NCBI RefSeq assembly: GCF_006716695.1
Contig: NZ_VFPN01000003.1
Span: 124,001 to 188,000 of the forward strand
Source: Klugiella xanthotipulae
GTDB lineage: Bacteria > Actinomycetota > Actinomycetes > Actinomycetales > Microbacteriaceae
Length of the DNA: 64,000 bases
Reading direction: 5' to 3'
Each line of letters begins with the position of its first letter. Position 1 is the first letter of the stretch. The notes under the pieces are model-generated. The model ran no database searches, had not been told where the DNA came from, and saw only the letters and a list, made by a program, of their open reading frames with translations. The translations under genes and the position numbers were made by a program. Shown piece by piece: positions 54,351 through 63,986 of the stretch.

Positions 54351-54408
54351 GCGTAACCAAACATAAAACTGACGCCCCTCGGGGCGTCAGTTTTATGTTT
54401 GGTTACGC
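54351..54408. terminator. 28-bp perfect hairpin terminator between DUF4193 and DUF3093
   Basis: GCGTAACCAAACATAAAACT and eight more bases pair perfectly with the right arm around a 2-base loop TC. The right arm includes the stop codon and last bases of the DUF3093 gene (54403-54408). Confidence 0.9.
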
Positions 54409-54846
54409 GGAGATCGCTTCTCTGAGGGCATTGGCAAAACCGGTGGGGTTCCGGGTTGAGATGATCCAGTAGGGAGTGGGATCGTTGGCGTCAGTAACAG
54501 ATACTTTGATGATTGGGGAGATCCAGCCACGGATCATAAGGTGCGCGCGTGCGTCCAAACGCGGTCCACGTTCTTGGACAGCCTCATCTCCCTGGAACTC
54601 CGTCACATTGCCGAGAAGCTTTACGGGGATGCTGGCTCGGCCCGCGGTCAAAGTTCCATCGGTAATCGCGATAGTTGGGCTGCTGAACACCAGGATTCCT
54701 ACAGTCAAGCAGTAGAGCGTGATCGCGGCGATTATTCCCGCCAGCATGGAAATTGGTGCCAGCACCAGGATAGTGGCGGGCACGATCAGGAGCGTCGCGA
54801 TAAAAAGCCAGAATCCGGGCCAGAGTCGTTCGTGATAAATGGGCAT
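54403..54846 (-). CDS. DUF3093 family membrane protein
   Basis: The 147-residue protein has two adjacent transmembrane helices, FWLFIATLLIVPATILVLA and GIIAAITLYCLTVGILVFS (about residues 12-53), and a C-terminal domain. That domain has AGRASIPVKLLGNVTEF, DARAHLMIRGWISPIIKVSV and WIISTRNPTGFANALREA, the DUF3093 signature. Function is unknown. It is divergent from dut. Its stop codon lies in the right arm of a perfect terminator hairpin, so its final sense codons and stop are constrained by the stem. Confidence 0.9.
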   Translation of the reverse strand: MPIYHERLWPGFWLFIATLLIVPATILVLAPISMLAGIIAAITLYCLTVGILVFSSPTIAITDGTLTAGRASIPVKLLGNVTEFQGDEAVQERGPRLDARAHLMIRGWISPIIKVSVTDANDPTPYWIISTRNPTGFANALREAISA

Positions 54847-54889
54847 ACTCCTATCAGTACCAGATGTGAATGTGGACTACGCTACGAGG

Positions 54890-55348
54890 GTGACTGAAAC
54901 TGTTGACATTTTGATTCACGCGGACAGCCTTCCGGTCTACGCGCATCCGGGAGACGCCGGGGCCGACCTGTGCAGTACGCAGGATCTTGTCTTGGAGCCG
55001 GGTGAGCGGGCATTGGTGGGTACAGGAGTGTCGTTTGCTCTGCCCGATGGGTATGTAGCGTTTGTTGTGCCACGCAGTGGGCTGGCGACGAAGCACGGTA
55101 TTACCGTTGTGAATGCCCCTGGCACGGTTGATGCTGGTTATCGAGGAGAGGTTAAAGTGACCCTTCTGAACACTGATCGCTCAGAGGCGTATCGTGTCGC
55201 GGCTGGTGATCGCATCGCGCAGGTAATCTTTATGCAGGTTTCGCGCGCAAATTTTATCGAGGTTGACATTCTGCCCGGCAGCGACAGGGGGGAGTCTGGC
55301 TTTGGGTCAACCGGTTTTGGAGCAGATGTGAAAGGGCAACACGAATGA
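54890..55348 (+). CDS. dut: dUTP diphosphatase
   Basis: The 152-residue trimeric dUTPase hydrolyses dUTP to dUMP. Motifs in order: HPGDAGADLCSTQ (I), PRSGLATKHGITVVNAPGTV (II-III), DAGYRGEVKVTLLN, DRIAQVIFMQV (IV), and RGESGFGSTGFGA (V). The start at GTG 54890 (VTETVDILIHADSLP) is supported by TACGCT 6 bases upstream (leaderless); an ATG at 54839 would overlap the divergent gene. It overlaps the DUF3710 gene by 4 bases. Confidence 0.95.
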   Translation: MTETVDILIHADSLPVYAHPGDAGADLCSTQDLVLEPGERALVGTGVSFALPDGYVAFVVPRSGLATKHGITVVNAPGTVDAGYRGEVKVTLLNTDRSEAYRVAAGDRIAQVIFMQVSRANFIEVDILPGSDRGESGFGSTGFGADVKGQHE

Positions 55349-55977
55349 ACGACAGTATGGAGGTTTCTGACGGTGGAGTCGGCGATAACGAGGTGTTGGT
55401 TGATGAGACAAAATCAGCACCGGATGATCGCGCTGAGCGTGGGCCGCTTGATGTCGCCGAAGCGAGTGCCGTCCGACCCTATGTAGATCTTGGGTCTATC
55501 AAAGTCCTCCCACGAGAGGGTCTCCAGTTGCGGTTGGATGTGGAGGATGGAACCCAGCGAATCGTTGCCGTTTCGCTGGATTATGCTGATTCGACGCTTC
55601 AGGTTCAGGCTTTTTCCGCTCCCCGCAGCACCGGCCTCTGGCACGAGGTACGCGGGCAGATTTTTACCCAGCTCTCTGGCCAGGGCTTGAGCATTGTGGA
55701 GCAGGAGAACGAGTTTGGGCCCGAACTGCAGGTGGACCTTGTAAACCAAGCTACCGCCGCTGTCAATAGGGTGCGCTTTGTGGGTGTTGATGGCCCTCGC
55801 TGGCTTTTGCGTGGTGTTGTGTCGGGGGCTGCTGTGAATGATCTGGATGCGGCGGACAAGATTCACGAGTTATTCCGGAGCATCGTTGTCGTCCGTGGCG
55901 ATCTGCCTTTACCGCCACGTGATCTTTTACCACTCCGAGTCCCGACCGCAGCGACTGCGGCCGCCGAAGCGGAGTAG
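55345..55977 (+). CDS. DUF3710 family protein
   Basis: The 210-residue soluble protein has an acidic head (MNDSMEVSDGGVGDNEVLVD) followed by the DUF3710 domain. The domain has YVDLGSIKVLPREGLQLRLDV, LQVQAFSAPRSTGLWHEVRG, FVGVDGPRWLLRGVVSG and VVVRGDLPLPPRDLLPL. It is coupled to dut (ATGA overlap) and lies 9 bases before the DUF3159 gene, forming a three-gene unit conserved in actinobacteria. Function is unknown. Confidence 0.93.
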   Translation: MNDSMEVSDGGVGDNEVLVDETKSAPDDRAERGPLDVAEASAVRPYVDLGSIKVLPREGLQLRLDVEDGTQRIVAVSLDYADSTLQVQAFSAPRSTGLWHEVRGQIFTQLSGQGLSIVEQENEFGPELQVDLVNQATAAVNRVRFVGVDGPRWLLRGVVSGAAVNDLDAADKIHELFRSIVVVRGDLPLPPRDLLPLRVPTAATAAAEAE

Positions 55978-55986
55978 TGTCGAGCC

Positions 55987-56748
55987 GTGACCGAGTCTCA
56001 TGTTCCCGGCTCAGAACCCCCCGAGAGTGACTCCTCGAGCGAAGAGCTCCACGCTGTGACAGATGCCTCGTCAGCTCGTCTGGGCGGGCTTGCTGCAAGC
56101 GTGAGCCGCGCCGCAGCGGGGGAGGCCCTTTCTCGGGATGCGGTCATGGAGTCCATCGGGGGAACTCGCGGCATTATCGAGTCTGTTCTTCCTGGCCTTG
56201 TGTTCCTCGTAACTTATACATTCACGAGAGATCTAGTCATGAGCGTCGTGGCTCCTCTCGTGATTGCGGTGCTCGCTATCGTTGTGCGTGCAGTGCAGAG
56301 ACAGGCTATTGTCCCCGCAGTTTCCGGTTTGCTGGGTATTGTGCTGTGTGCTGTACTGAGCTTACTCACGGGGAAGCCAGAGGATTACTATGTTCCCGGG
56401 TTCATCACAAATATCGCCTGGGGAGCGGGGCTCTTGATCTCGGTAATTGTCCGGTGGCCACTCATCGGTGTGGGCGTTGCTATCGCGAGGGGACAGAATA
56501 TGGCCTGGCGTAAGGATCGGCCTGTGTACCGAGTCATGCGGCTTGTCACGCTGCTGTGGTGTGGATTGTTTGCCGCGCGATTGGCCGTTCAGTTGCCGCT
56601 GTACTACGCGGGTGCGTTTGAACTGCTGGGTGCGGCACGACTCACCATGGGCGTTCCGTTCTTTGCGTTGGTCATTGTAGTCTCCTGGCTTTTGGTTAGG
56701 GCTACGATCGTTTCCCCTGATGCTGAGGTCAACTCTGATGGCGAGTGA
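55987..56748 (+). CDS. DUF3159 family membrane protein
   Basis: The 253-residue protein has a ~60-residue soluble head and the conserved RDAVMESIGGTRGIIESVLPG. Six hydrophobic segments follow, including VMSVVAPLVIAVLAIVVRAV, VSGLLGIVLCAVLSLLTGK and VPFFALVIVVSWLLVRAT, with the loop GQNMAWRKDRPVYRVMRLVT. This matches the DUF3159 layout. Function is unknown. It is the last gene of the dut unit. It ends at 56748, only 3 bases before the regulatory palindrome of acnA. Confidence 0.9.
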   Translation: MTESHVPGSEPPESDSSSEELHAVTDASSARLGGLAASVSRAAAGEALSRDAVMESIGGTRGIIESVLPGLVFLVTYTFTRDLVMSVVAPLVIAVLAIVVRAVQRQAIVPAVSGLLGIVLCAVLSLLTGKPEDYYVPGFITNIAWGAGLLISVIVRWPLIGVGVAIARGQNMAWRKDRPVYRVMRLVTLLWCGLFAARLAVQLPLYYAGAFELLGAARLTMGVPFFALVIVVSWLLVRATIVSPDAEVNSDGE

Positions 56749-56751
56749 GAT

Positions 56752-56775
56752 AATTATCTTGACATCAAGATAATT
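56752..56775. promoter_or_regulatory. 24-bp perfect palindrome upstream of acnA (MarR-type operator)
   Basis: The arms AATTATCTTGA and TCAAGATAATT are separated by 2 bases. The layout resembles operators of MarR-family regulators. A TTGACA -35-like hexamer (56759-56764) lies at its centre. In Streptomyces the MarR protein TamR controls aconitase; whether its site matches this one I could not check. Confidence 0.6.
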
Positions 56776-56803
56776 TTCCGCGGAATTCCGCAAGATTATG
56801 CCT

Positions 56804-56822
56804 TTAGGTTAGGTAAACCTTG
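56804..56822. promoter_or_regulatory. DtxR/IdeR-type iron box upstream of acnA
   Basis: TTAGGTTAGGTAAACCTTG matches 15 of 19 positions of the DtxR consensus TTAGGTTAGGCTAACCTAA. It lies 58 bases before the aconitase start. DtxR with Fe2+ usually represses. Aconitase carries an iron-sulfur cluster, so iron control is plausible. Confidence 0.65.
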
Positions 56823-56879
56823 CTAGTAAATCTCCTAGCCCGAGTGGAAGATTGTCTGAAGCTCAGTAAAGGAGAAATC

Positions 56880-59564
56880 GTGACCGCGGTAAATAGTTTT
56901 GGCGCACGGGACACCCTCGCAGTAGGTTCTCAGAAATACCAGGTTTTCCGGATTGATTCCGTACCCGGTTATGAGAAACTTCCCTACAGCCTCAAGGTGC
57001 TGCTCGAGAATTTGCTTCGTACCGAAGACGGTGCAAACGTAACTAAGCAGCACATTGAGGCTCTGGGGTCTTGGGATCCCACTTCCGAGCCCGATACCGA
57101 GATTCAGTTCACACCAGCGCGTGTGATTATGCAGGACTTCACGGGTGTGCCCTGTGTGGTTGACCTGGCAACCATGCGCGAGGCCGTCGCTGATCTTGGC
57201 GGCGACCCCGCAAAGATCAACCCGCTTGCTCCTGCCGAGCTTGTCATTGACCATTCAGTCATCTCCGATCTTTTCGGGACGCCCGATTCGTTCACGCGCA
57301 ATGTTGAGATTGAGTATGAGCGCAACGGAGAGCGCTACCAATTCTTGCGCTGGGGACAAACAGCGTTTGATGACTTTAAGGTTGTCCCTCCGGGAACGGG
57401 TATCGTCCATCAGGTAAATATCGAATATTTGGCTCGCGTTACATTCACGCGTGAGGTTGATGGTGTGATTCAGGCCTACCCTGATACTTGTGTCGGTACT
57501 GACTCGCACACAACCATGGTTAACGGGCTGGGGGTGCTGGGCTGGGGTGTTGGTGGCATCGAAGCCGAGGCTGCCATGCTGGGCCAGCCTGTCTCCATGC
57601 TCATCCCCAAAGTGGTTGGTTTCAAACTGTCGGGTAGTATCCCTGCCGGTGTGACGGCCACGGATGTTGTACTCACAATTACCCAGATGCTACGTCAGCA
57701 CGGTGTTGTCGGTAAGTTCGTGGAGTTCTACGGTGAAGGCGTGGCCTCTGTGCCGCTTGCTAACCGAGCCACAATTGGAAACATGAGCCCCGAGTTCGGC
57801 TCGACTGCTGCAATCTTCCCGGTTGACGATGTTACCCTCGGTTACCTGCGTCTCACCGGTCGAAGCGATGAGCAGATCGCCCTGGTTGAGCAGTACTCTA
57901 AGCTGCAAAAGCTGTGGCATGATCCCGCCACGGAGCCGGTTTTTAGCGAATATCTTGAGCTTGATCTCAGTACGGTTGTTCCCTCGATTGCTGGCCCGAA
58001 ACGTCCACAAGATCGCATTGAGCTCACCGAAGCAAAGAAACAGTTTGGTGTTGATATCGTCAACTATGCTGGCGACTCGAACCCCGCTCTTGTCAGCATG
58101 GGTGGCCAGGAATTTACGATCGACCACGGTGCAGTGACGATCGCTTCAATCACCTCGTGCACAAACACATCGAATCCCTCAGTGATGCTCGCTGCTGGAT
58201 TGCTTGCGCGTAACGCAGCGCAGAAGGGCCTCAAGTCCAAGCCGTGGGTTAAGACCACTTTGGCTCCTGGGTCTAAGGTCGTCACCGATTACTATGACAA
58301 GGCTGGTCTTACCACGTACCTTGAGGATCTAGGTTTTTATCTCGTGGGTTATGGCTGCATGACCTGTATCGGTAACTCAGGTCCACTACCCGACGAAATC
58401 TCGGCTGCTGTACAGTCGCACGATCTCGCAGTAACTTCAGTGCTTTCCGGAAATCGCAACTTTGAGGGTCGGATCAACCCCGATGTCAAGATGAACTATC
58501 TGGCGAGCCCGCCTCTGGTTATCGCGTATGCTCTTGCCGGCTCGATGAATTTCGACTTTGACACCGACTCGCTGGGCATTGATAACGAGGGTAACGACGT
58601 CTACCTCAGGGATATTTGGCCCGACCCCCTAGAGGTCCAGGCGACTATTGACAGCTCGATTGATACCGGCATGTTCACCGATAAATATGGCAGCGTCTTT
58701 GAGGGGGACGAGCGCTGGCGCTCTTTGCCCACTCCCACGGGAGCCGTATTTGAGTGGGACGCGACGTCCACATACGTGCGCAAGCCTCCGTATTTTGATG
58801 GGATGTCGATGGATACCACTCCCGTCGCCGATATTTCGGGTGCGCGCGTTTTGGCCAAGCTGGGCGACTCGGTGACGACAGATCACATTAGTCCAGCCGG
58901 AAATATTAAGGCTGATAGTCCGGCAGGAGAGTATCTGACAAATCATGGAATTGGTCGGAAGGACTTCAATTCTTACGGCTCACGTCGCGGTAACCATGAG
59001 GTTATGATCCGAGGTACGTTTGCGAACATCCGACTCAAGAATCAGCTGTTGGAGGACGTTGAGGGCGGTTACACGCGCGACTTCACACAGGCTGATGGCC
59101 CCCAGTCGTTTATCTATGACGCGGCCCAGAACTACCAGGCGCAGGGGACTCCGCTTGTTGTCCTGGGGGGTAAAGAGTATGGTTCGGGCTCATCTCGTGA
59201 CTGGGCAGCAAAGGGGACGAGCCTCCTGGGCATCCGCGCCGTGATTACCGAGAGCTTCGAGCGTATTCACCGCTCCAACCTCATTGGGATGGGTGTGTTG
59301 CCCTTACAATTTCCCGCGGGCGAGAGCGCCAACTCGCTTGGCCTTGACGGTACCGAGCTCTTCTCTATTACCGGTGTGGAAGAGTTAAATAATGGCTTGA
59401 CGCCCAAGACCGTTCATGTGGTCGCTACGCCGAGTGAGTTTTCCGCAAGCGGTAAGCCTACGGTGGAGTTTGATGCGGTTCTTCGTATTGACACACCGGG
59501 TGAGGCCGACTACTACCGTAACGGTGGTATCTTGCAGTACGTGCTGCGCTCGCTCGTCGGGTAA
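56880..59564 (+). CDS. acnA: Aconitate hydratase A
   Basis: The 894-residue 4Fe-4S enzyme interconverts citrate and isocitrate in the TCA cycle. GTG 56880 ([16 protein letters not shown]) follows AAAGGAG; a start at 56820 would add 20 residues. The cluster Cys are in [17 protein letters not shown] and [17 protein letters not shown]. Also present are [26 protein letters not shown], the swivel-domain [16 protein letters not shown] and [11 protein letters not shown]. The upstream region carries a MarR-type palindrome and a DtxR-like box, suggesting dual control by metabolite and iron. It ends at a 16-bp terminator. Confidence 0.96.
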   Translation: MTAVNSFGARDTLAVGSQKYQVFRIDSVPGYEKLPYSLKVLLENLLRTEDGANVTKQHIEALGSWDPTSEPDTEIQFTPARVIMQDFTGVPCVVDLATMREAVADLGGDPAKINPLAPAELVIDHSVISDLFGTPDSFTRNVEIEYERNGERYQFLRWGQTAFDDFKVVPPGTGIVHQVNIEYLARVTFTREVDGVIQAYPDTCVGTDSHTTMVNGLGVLGWGVGGIEAEAAMLGQPVSMLIPKVVGFKLSGSIPAGVTATDVVLTITQMLRQHGVVGKFVEFYGEGVASVPLANRATIGNMSPEFGSTAAIFPVDDVTLGYLRLTGRSDEQIALVEQYSKLQKLWHDPATEPVFSEYLELDLSTVVPSIAGPKRPQDRIELTEAKKQFGVDIVNYAGDSNPALVSMGGQEFTIDHGAVTIASITSCTNTSNPSVMLAAGLLARNAAQKGLKSKPWVKTTLAPGSKVVTDYYDKAGLTTYLEDLGFYLVGYGCMTCIGNSGPLPDEISAAVQSHDLAVTSVLSGNRNFEGRINPDVKMNYLASPPLVIAYALAGSMNFDFDTDSLGIDNEGNDVYLRDIWPDPLEVQATIDSSIDTGMFTDKYGSVFEGDERWRSLPTPTGAVFEWDATSTYVRKPPYFDGMSMDTTPVADISGARVLAKLGDSVTTDHISPAGNIKADSPAGEYLTNHGIGRKDFNSYGSRRGNHEVMIRGTFANIRLKNQLLEDVEGGYTRDFTQADGPQSFIYDAAQNYQAQGTPLVVLGGKEYGSGSSRDWAAKGTSLLGIRAVITESFERIHRSNLIGMGVLPLQFPAGESANSLGLDGTELFSITGVEELNNGLTPKTVHVVATPSEFSASGKPTVEFDAVLRIDTPGEADYYRNGGILQYVLRSLVG

Positions 59565-59575
59565 CACGGCGCACG

Positions 59576-59617
59576 AGCAGGGGTTTAGCGACGTCGTATT
59601 GTCGTTAAACCCCTGCT
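59576..59617 (+). terminator. Terminator of acnA
   Basis: A 17-bp stem (AGCAGGGGTTTAGCGAC with complement, one G-T pair) with an 8-base loop is followed by TTGTTTG. Confidence 0.85.
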
Positions 59618-59729
59618 TTGTTTGTGCGCTTCTGGTATTCGGCGAGTGTAGAGTGGTCTGGTGGGCGGTAGCGGTTAGCTGCCAGAGAACATGTGCCGCC
59701 AGGCACACAAGAACTACTGAGGAGGCCGC

Positions 59730-61739
59730 GTGAGTTTGTTGCAGAAAATTAACGGACCCCGCGATCTTGACAAACTTAGTCCGGATGAGCTGGTGCAATT
59801 GGCCCAGGAGATTCGGGATTTTTTGATTACCGAGGTGGCCAAGAGCGGTGGTCATCTCGGCCCTAATCTGGGGGTTGTCGAGACCACGATTGCCTTACAT
59901 CGTGTCTTCGACTCACCGCGGGACCCTATTGTTTTTGATACCGGACATCAATCTTACGTGCACAAGCTTCTGACAGGGCGTCAAGATTTTTCACGTCTCC
60001 GGCTTCGAGGCGGTCTGGCAGGATACCCTCAGCGGTCAGAGTCGAAACATGACATTGTGGAGAGTTCGCACGCATCAAGCTCGTTGAGCTGGGCAGATGG
60101 TATCTCTCGGGCGTTTGCCCAGACGGGTCAAACTGATCGCCACGTTGTTGCGGTTGTTGGCGACGGTGCGCTCACTGGGGGTATGACCTGGGAAGCGCTC
60201 AATAACATCAGCGATGACAACTCTCGTAAGTTGGTTATCGTTGTGAACGATAACGGTCGCTCCTATGCTCCCACGATCGGTGGGATGGCACGGTTCCTCA
60301 ACGGAGTACGCACGCAGCGTACGTACCGTGACCTTCAGCGCAGCAGTGAGCGGGCTTTCTACCGCCTCGGGGCTCCGGGGCGTGCGCTGTACCGGGGCGT
60401 GCGTGGTGGTTTGCACGGATTCTTGAGTCGCTTTACAGATAATGAGTCGCTCTACTCCAACCTTGATATTAAATATATTGGCCCCGTTGATGGACACGAC
60501 CTGGGTGCTATGGAGCAGGCGTTGCGCCAAGCCAAGAACTACGGTCAGCCGGTGATCGTTCATGTGATTACTGAAAAAGGCCGTGGTTATGAACCTGCCC
60601 GTCGCGATGAAGCGGACCAGTTCCACGCTGTGGGTAAGATCGATCCCAGCAGCGGCCTACCGCTGAGCGTGTCCTCCACCGAAACCTCGTGGACATCGGT
60701 TTTTAGCGATGAGATTCTACACATTGCGGAGAATAATCCGCGGGTTATCGGGATTACCGCAGCCATGCTAAGGCCCACTGGTCTCCATGCTTTCGCCGAA
60801 CGGTTTCCCGATCGGGTTTATGATGTGGGAATCGCTGAGCAGCACGCGGTGACGAGTGCCGCTGGCCTCGCCTATGGCGGACTCCATCCGGTCGTTGCTA
60901 TGTATGCAACTTTCATGAATAGGGCTTTTGACCAGGTGCTTATGGATGTTGCTTTGCACCGCGCGGGTGTGACCTTCGTGCTTGATCGGTCTGGGGTGAC
61001 CGGTCCCGACGGTCCCAGTCACCACGGAGTCTGGGACCTGGCGATTCTTCAGGTAATTCCTGGCATTCGAATTGCCGCACCACGTGATGCTGAGCGCCTT
61101 CGCGAGGAGTTGTGCGAAGCGGTTGTGGTAGAAGATGCCCCCACCGTTGTTCGGTTTCCTAAAGGTTCCGCTGAACTCAGTATCCCCGCTGCGCGTCGCA
61201 CCTATGATGGTGTCGATGTGCTTCAGGAGCATGCCCAGCAGGATGTTCTCCTGGTGGCTGTGGGGTCGATGGCGGACGTGGCGTTGGATGTTGCTGCACG
61301 CCTAATTGACCAGGGCATCGGCTCAACTGTGGTTGATCCCCGCTGGGTTGTTCCCGTTCCTGTCAGCCTCATTGATTTGGCTGCTCACCACCGCTTGGTT
61401 GTCAGTATCGAGGACGGTGTGCGCGTGGGCGGAATTGGTACCCGCATCCGGCAGGATCTTCGTCGTGCTGGAGTGGATACGGCGGTTACCGAGCTGGGAC
61501 TCCCCGACCAATTTCTTGATCACGCCTCGCGGGAGGAAATCCTGGAGGACGCGGGCCTCACCGCGCAGCAAATTGCACGTGACGTTGTTGCGCAGGTACT
61601 CGGCAGTAAAATCCCAATTGCTCGACCCCTGGCCGATGAACCTGCCGGGACTAGACTGCCGGCCGCCACGGTCCATGGTGCCGGACTCCCCGCCACCACA
61701 CAGTCAATCGCGACCAATCGCGACCCCCGCTCGCGCTGA
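59730..61739 (+). CDS. dxs: 1-deoxy-D-xylulose-5-phosphate synthase
   Basis: The 669-residue thiamine-diphosphate enzyme condenses pyruvate and glyceraldehyde-3-phosphate, the first step of the MEP isoprenoid pathway. GTG 59730 follows GAGGAGG. Motifs: [34 protein letters not shown] (ThDP), [34 protein letters not shown] and [18 protein letters not shown]. The last ~35 residues ([18 protein letters not shown]... to SR) are an extra low-complexity tail beyond the usual end. Confidence 0.96.
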   Translation: MSLLQKINGPRDLDKLSPDELVQLAQEIRDFLITEVAKSGGHLGPNLGVVETTIALHRVFDSPRDPIVFDTGHQSYVHKLLTGRQDFSRLRLRGGLAGYPQRSESKHDIVESSHASSSLSWADGISRAFAQTGQTDRHVVAVVGDGALTGGMTWEALNNISDDNSRKLVIVVNDNGRSYAPTIGGMARFLNGVRTQRTYRDLQRSSERAFYRLGAPGRALYRGVRGGLHGFLSRFTDNESLYSNLDIKYIGPVDGHDLGAMEQALRQAKNYGQPVIVHVITEKGRGYEPARRDEADQFHAVGKIDPSSGLPLSVSSTETSWTSVFSDEILHIAENNPRVIGITAAMLRPTGLHAFAERFPDRVYDVGIAEQHAVTSAAGLAYGGLHPVVAMYATFMNRAFDQVLMDVALHRAGVTFVLDRSGVTGPDGPSHHGVWDLAILQVIPGIRIAAPRDAERLREELCEAVVVEDAPTVVRFPKGSAELSIPAARRTYDGVDVLQEHAQQDVLLVAVGSMADVALDVAARLIDQGIGSTVVDPRWVVPVPVSLIDLAAHHRLVVSIEDGVRVGGIGTRIRQDLRRAGVDTAVTELGLPDQFLDHASREEILEDAGLTAQQIARDVVAQVLGSKIPIARPLADEPAGTRLPAATVHGAGLPATTQSIATNRDPRSR

Positions 61740-61794
61740 CTTCCTCCCCGGGGCGAAGACCATCCGCAGGACGGGAGTATCGACACCCGTTAAC

Positions 61795-61834
61795 CGAGTG
61801 ATTACCCGGGGCCTCGGCCTCGGGTAATCACTCG
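61795..61834. terminator. Hairpin between dxs and the FadB-like gene
   Basis: A 14-bp perfect stem CGAGTGATTACCCG with its complement can extend to 17 bp with one G-T pair. It lies between convergent genes. Confidence 0.8.
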
Positions 61835-61847
61835 TATGATGCTTGAT

Positions 61848-63986
61848 CTAGCGGATGCCCTGAATCGGTGGGCTATGGAACATGGCACCATACACGCGTT
61901 CGCTCGCACCGGTGCGATCCAGATAGGGGGTTACGCCCCCCATCTGGAAGGGCCAGCCGGCACCCAGAATCATGCAGAGATCGATATCCTCCGGGCCATG
62001 AACAACATCATCCTCAAGCATCCGGTGGATTTCATCTGCCAACCCGTCCTGAACGCGGCGCAGGATCTCCTCGCCTATCAGGGGATGGTGTGGGCCTCCA
62101 GCGATAATCTTCTGGGCGCCCCTATCAATGCCTTTGACCTTGCCTGCGCCATCGCGATCGAGTAGGCGACCATGCTCTGCTAGCTTATGTAGGTTATCGC
62201 TGCGGTAGAACCGGTCAGGGAAAGCCGCGTGATGCGTATCGAGTACGTGTGCCCCCACCGTGAGACCTACGAGTTCAAGAAGCTCAAAGGGAGTCATGGG
62301 TAGACCCAAAGGATCGAGTGCATGGTTGACCACCTCAAAGGAGGTTCCGTTGTCGAGCGCATGCATAGCCTCGCCCAGTAACTTGGCCAGGATCCGATTG
62401 ACAACGAAGCCGGGCGTGTCTCGAGTAATGACTGCGGTTTTGCCTAACTTCTTGGCAGTGCTCATGGCTGTTGAGAGCGACTCATCATTGGTGCGTGGGG
62501 TGCGTACGACCTCGATCAGAGGCATGACCGCGACCGGGTTGAAGAAGTGGAACCCCACCAGGCGCTCTGGATGTTTCAGCGTTGCCCCAATCTGTTCAAC
62601 TGAGAGCGAACTGGTATTGGTCGCCAAGATAGCTTCGGGTGAGATGTATTGTTCGATCTCAGCGAAGACGTCCTGCTTGATGCTGAGCTCTTCGAAGACA
62701 GCTTCAATCACCCAATCACAATCCGCAAAGTCGGATTTCTCTGTTGTTCCGGATATGAGGGCTTTCAGTCGGTTCGTTTCATCAGACGAGATCCTTCCCC
62801 TCTCGGACAGCTTGTCAATTTCCGAGGTGATGTACGCCAAACCTTTGTCAACACGTGCCTGGTCAAGGTCGGTAATCACGACTGGCACTCTCAGCCGACG
62901 AACGAAAAGAAGCGCGAATTGACTGGCCATTAAACCAGCGCCGATCACTCCTACCTTCATAATGGGCCGGGCGATTCTGGGGTCAGGTGATCCAGCCGGT
63001 CGTTTGGCGCGTTTTTGGACCAGATTGAAGGAGTAAATGCTCGCGTGGAATTGGTCACCAGAAATCAGTGTTGCAAGGGCGGTATCTTCGCGCTCAAAGC
63101 CGCGTATTCTGTCGTTGTCCTTGGCCGCTTTGAGGAGGTCGAGTGCGAGGTAGGGTGATGCAGCAACCTTCCCGATCCGAGACTCAAGCTGCCTTCGGGC
63201 GATCTTGACAGCGGTATCCCATTTGGCGATCCGTTCAACTTTGCCCGGTTCGTGGGGGCGTTTTACGGTGATATCACCCGTGAGAACACCGTCGGCCCAC
63301 CGGATTGAATCTTCCAGGAAGTTGACAGAATCGAAAATAGCATCAGCAATACCGAGATCGAAGACTTCTTGGCCCTTGAGCATCCGGTTGTTTTTGAGAG
63401 GGTTTGAGAGGACAACCTGGAGGGCACCCTCAACGCCGATCAGGTTAGGCAGGAGGGTGGCACCGCCCCATCCGGGGATGAGGCCGAGGAAGACTTCGGG
63501 AAGCGCCAGACCTGCGATGGAGCGATCCACCGTTCGGTACGTAGTGTTGAGCCCGATCTCGGTTCCGCCACCCAGGGCGAGCCCATTGATGAAGGTAAAC
63601 GAGGGAACACCCAGGGTATTGAGTTTACCGAGTGTGAAGTGCCCGAGTTGGCCCAGCCGGAGGGCTGTTTCTTTGTCGGCCAGGTCAGTGACTTTGCTGA
63701 GGTCGGCTCCGGCTGCCAGGATAAACGGTTTGCCGGTAATGGCAACGGCTACGATTTCGCCACGACTGGCTCTCTCGGTGAGCTGATCAAGCGTTTGCCC
63801 TAGCTCCGTGAGAGTTACCGGTCCCAGAGTATTGGGTCGGGTGTGGTCGCGACCATTATCGAGGGTAATGAGAGCCAGCGTCTTATCGTCGGATAGCGGG
63901 ATATCACGCACAAAGCTGTGCGTGACGACCTCGTCGGTGCTGATCTTCAGGAGACCAGAAAAGTCAATCTGTGTGTAGTCAGTCAT
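61848..63986 (-). CDS. Enoyl-CoA hydratase / 3-hydroxyacyl-CoA dehydrogenase fusion (FadB/FadJ-like)
   Basis: The 712-residue bifunctional beta-oxidation enzyme has an N-terminal crotonase domain. This includes VAVAITGKPFILAAGADLSK (oxyanion region), INGLALGGGTEIGLNTTYR and LPEVFLGLIPGWGGATLLPN with the catalytic Glu pair region. The C-terminal NAD domain begins KVGVIGAGLMASQFALLFV. It continues with NTSSLSVEQIGA, GFHFFNPVAVMPLIEVVR with the catalytic His, and TPGFVVNRILAKLLGEAMHAL. It hydrates trans-enoyl-CoA and oxidises the product. The gene is complete (ATG at 63986). A thiolase partner is expected just outside the window. Confidence 0.93.
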   Translation of the reverse strand: MTDYTQIDFSGLLKISTDEVVTHSFVRDIPLSDDKTLALITLDNGRDHTRPNTLGPVTLTELGQTLDQLTERASRGEIVAVAITGKPFILAAGADLSKVTDLADKETALRLGQLGHFTLGKLNTLGVPSFTFINGLALGGGTEIGLNTTYRTVDRSIAGLALPEVFLGLIPGWGGATLLPNLIGVEGALQVVLSNPLKNNRMLKGQEVFDLGIADAIFDSVNFLEDSIRWADGVLTGDITVKRPHEPGKVERIAKWDTAVKIARRQLESRIGKVAASPYLALDLLKAAKDNDRIRGFEREDTALATLISGDQFHASIYSFNLVQKRAKRPAGSPDPRIARPIMKVGVIGAGLMASQFALLFVRRLRVPVVITDLDQARVDKGLAYITSEIDKLSERGRISSDETNRLKALISGTTEKSDFADCDWVIEAVFEELSIKQDVFAEIEQYISPEAILATNTSSLSVEQIGATLKHPERLVGFHFFNPVAVMPLIEVVRTPRTNDESLSTAMSTAKKLGKTAVITRDTPGFVVNRILAKLLGEAMHALDNGTSFEVVNHALDPLGLPMTPFELLELVGLTVGAHVLDTHHAAFPDRFYRSDNLHKLAEHGRLLDRDGAGKVKGIDRGAQKIIAGGPHHPLIGEEILRRVQDGLADEIHRMLEDDVVHGPEDIDLCMILGAGWPFQMGGVTPYLDRTGASERVYGAMFHSPPIQGIR

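Noticed and set aside
61836-62165. Plus-strand reading frame beginning MMLDLADALNRW
   Set aside because: It is antisense to the FadB-like gene, which has full family motifs; the plus frame shows no domain.
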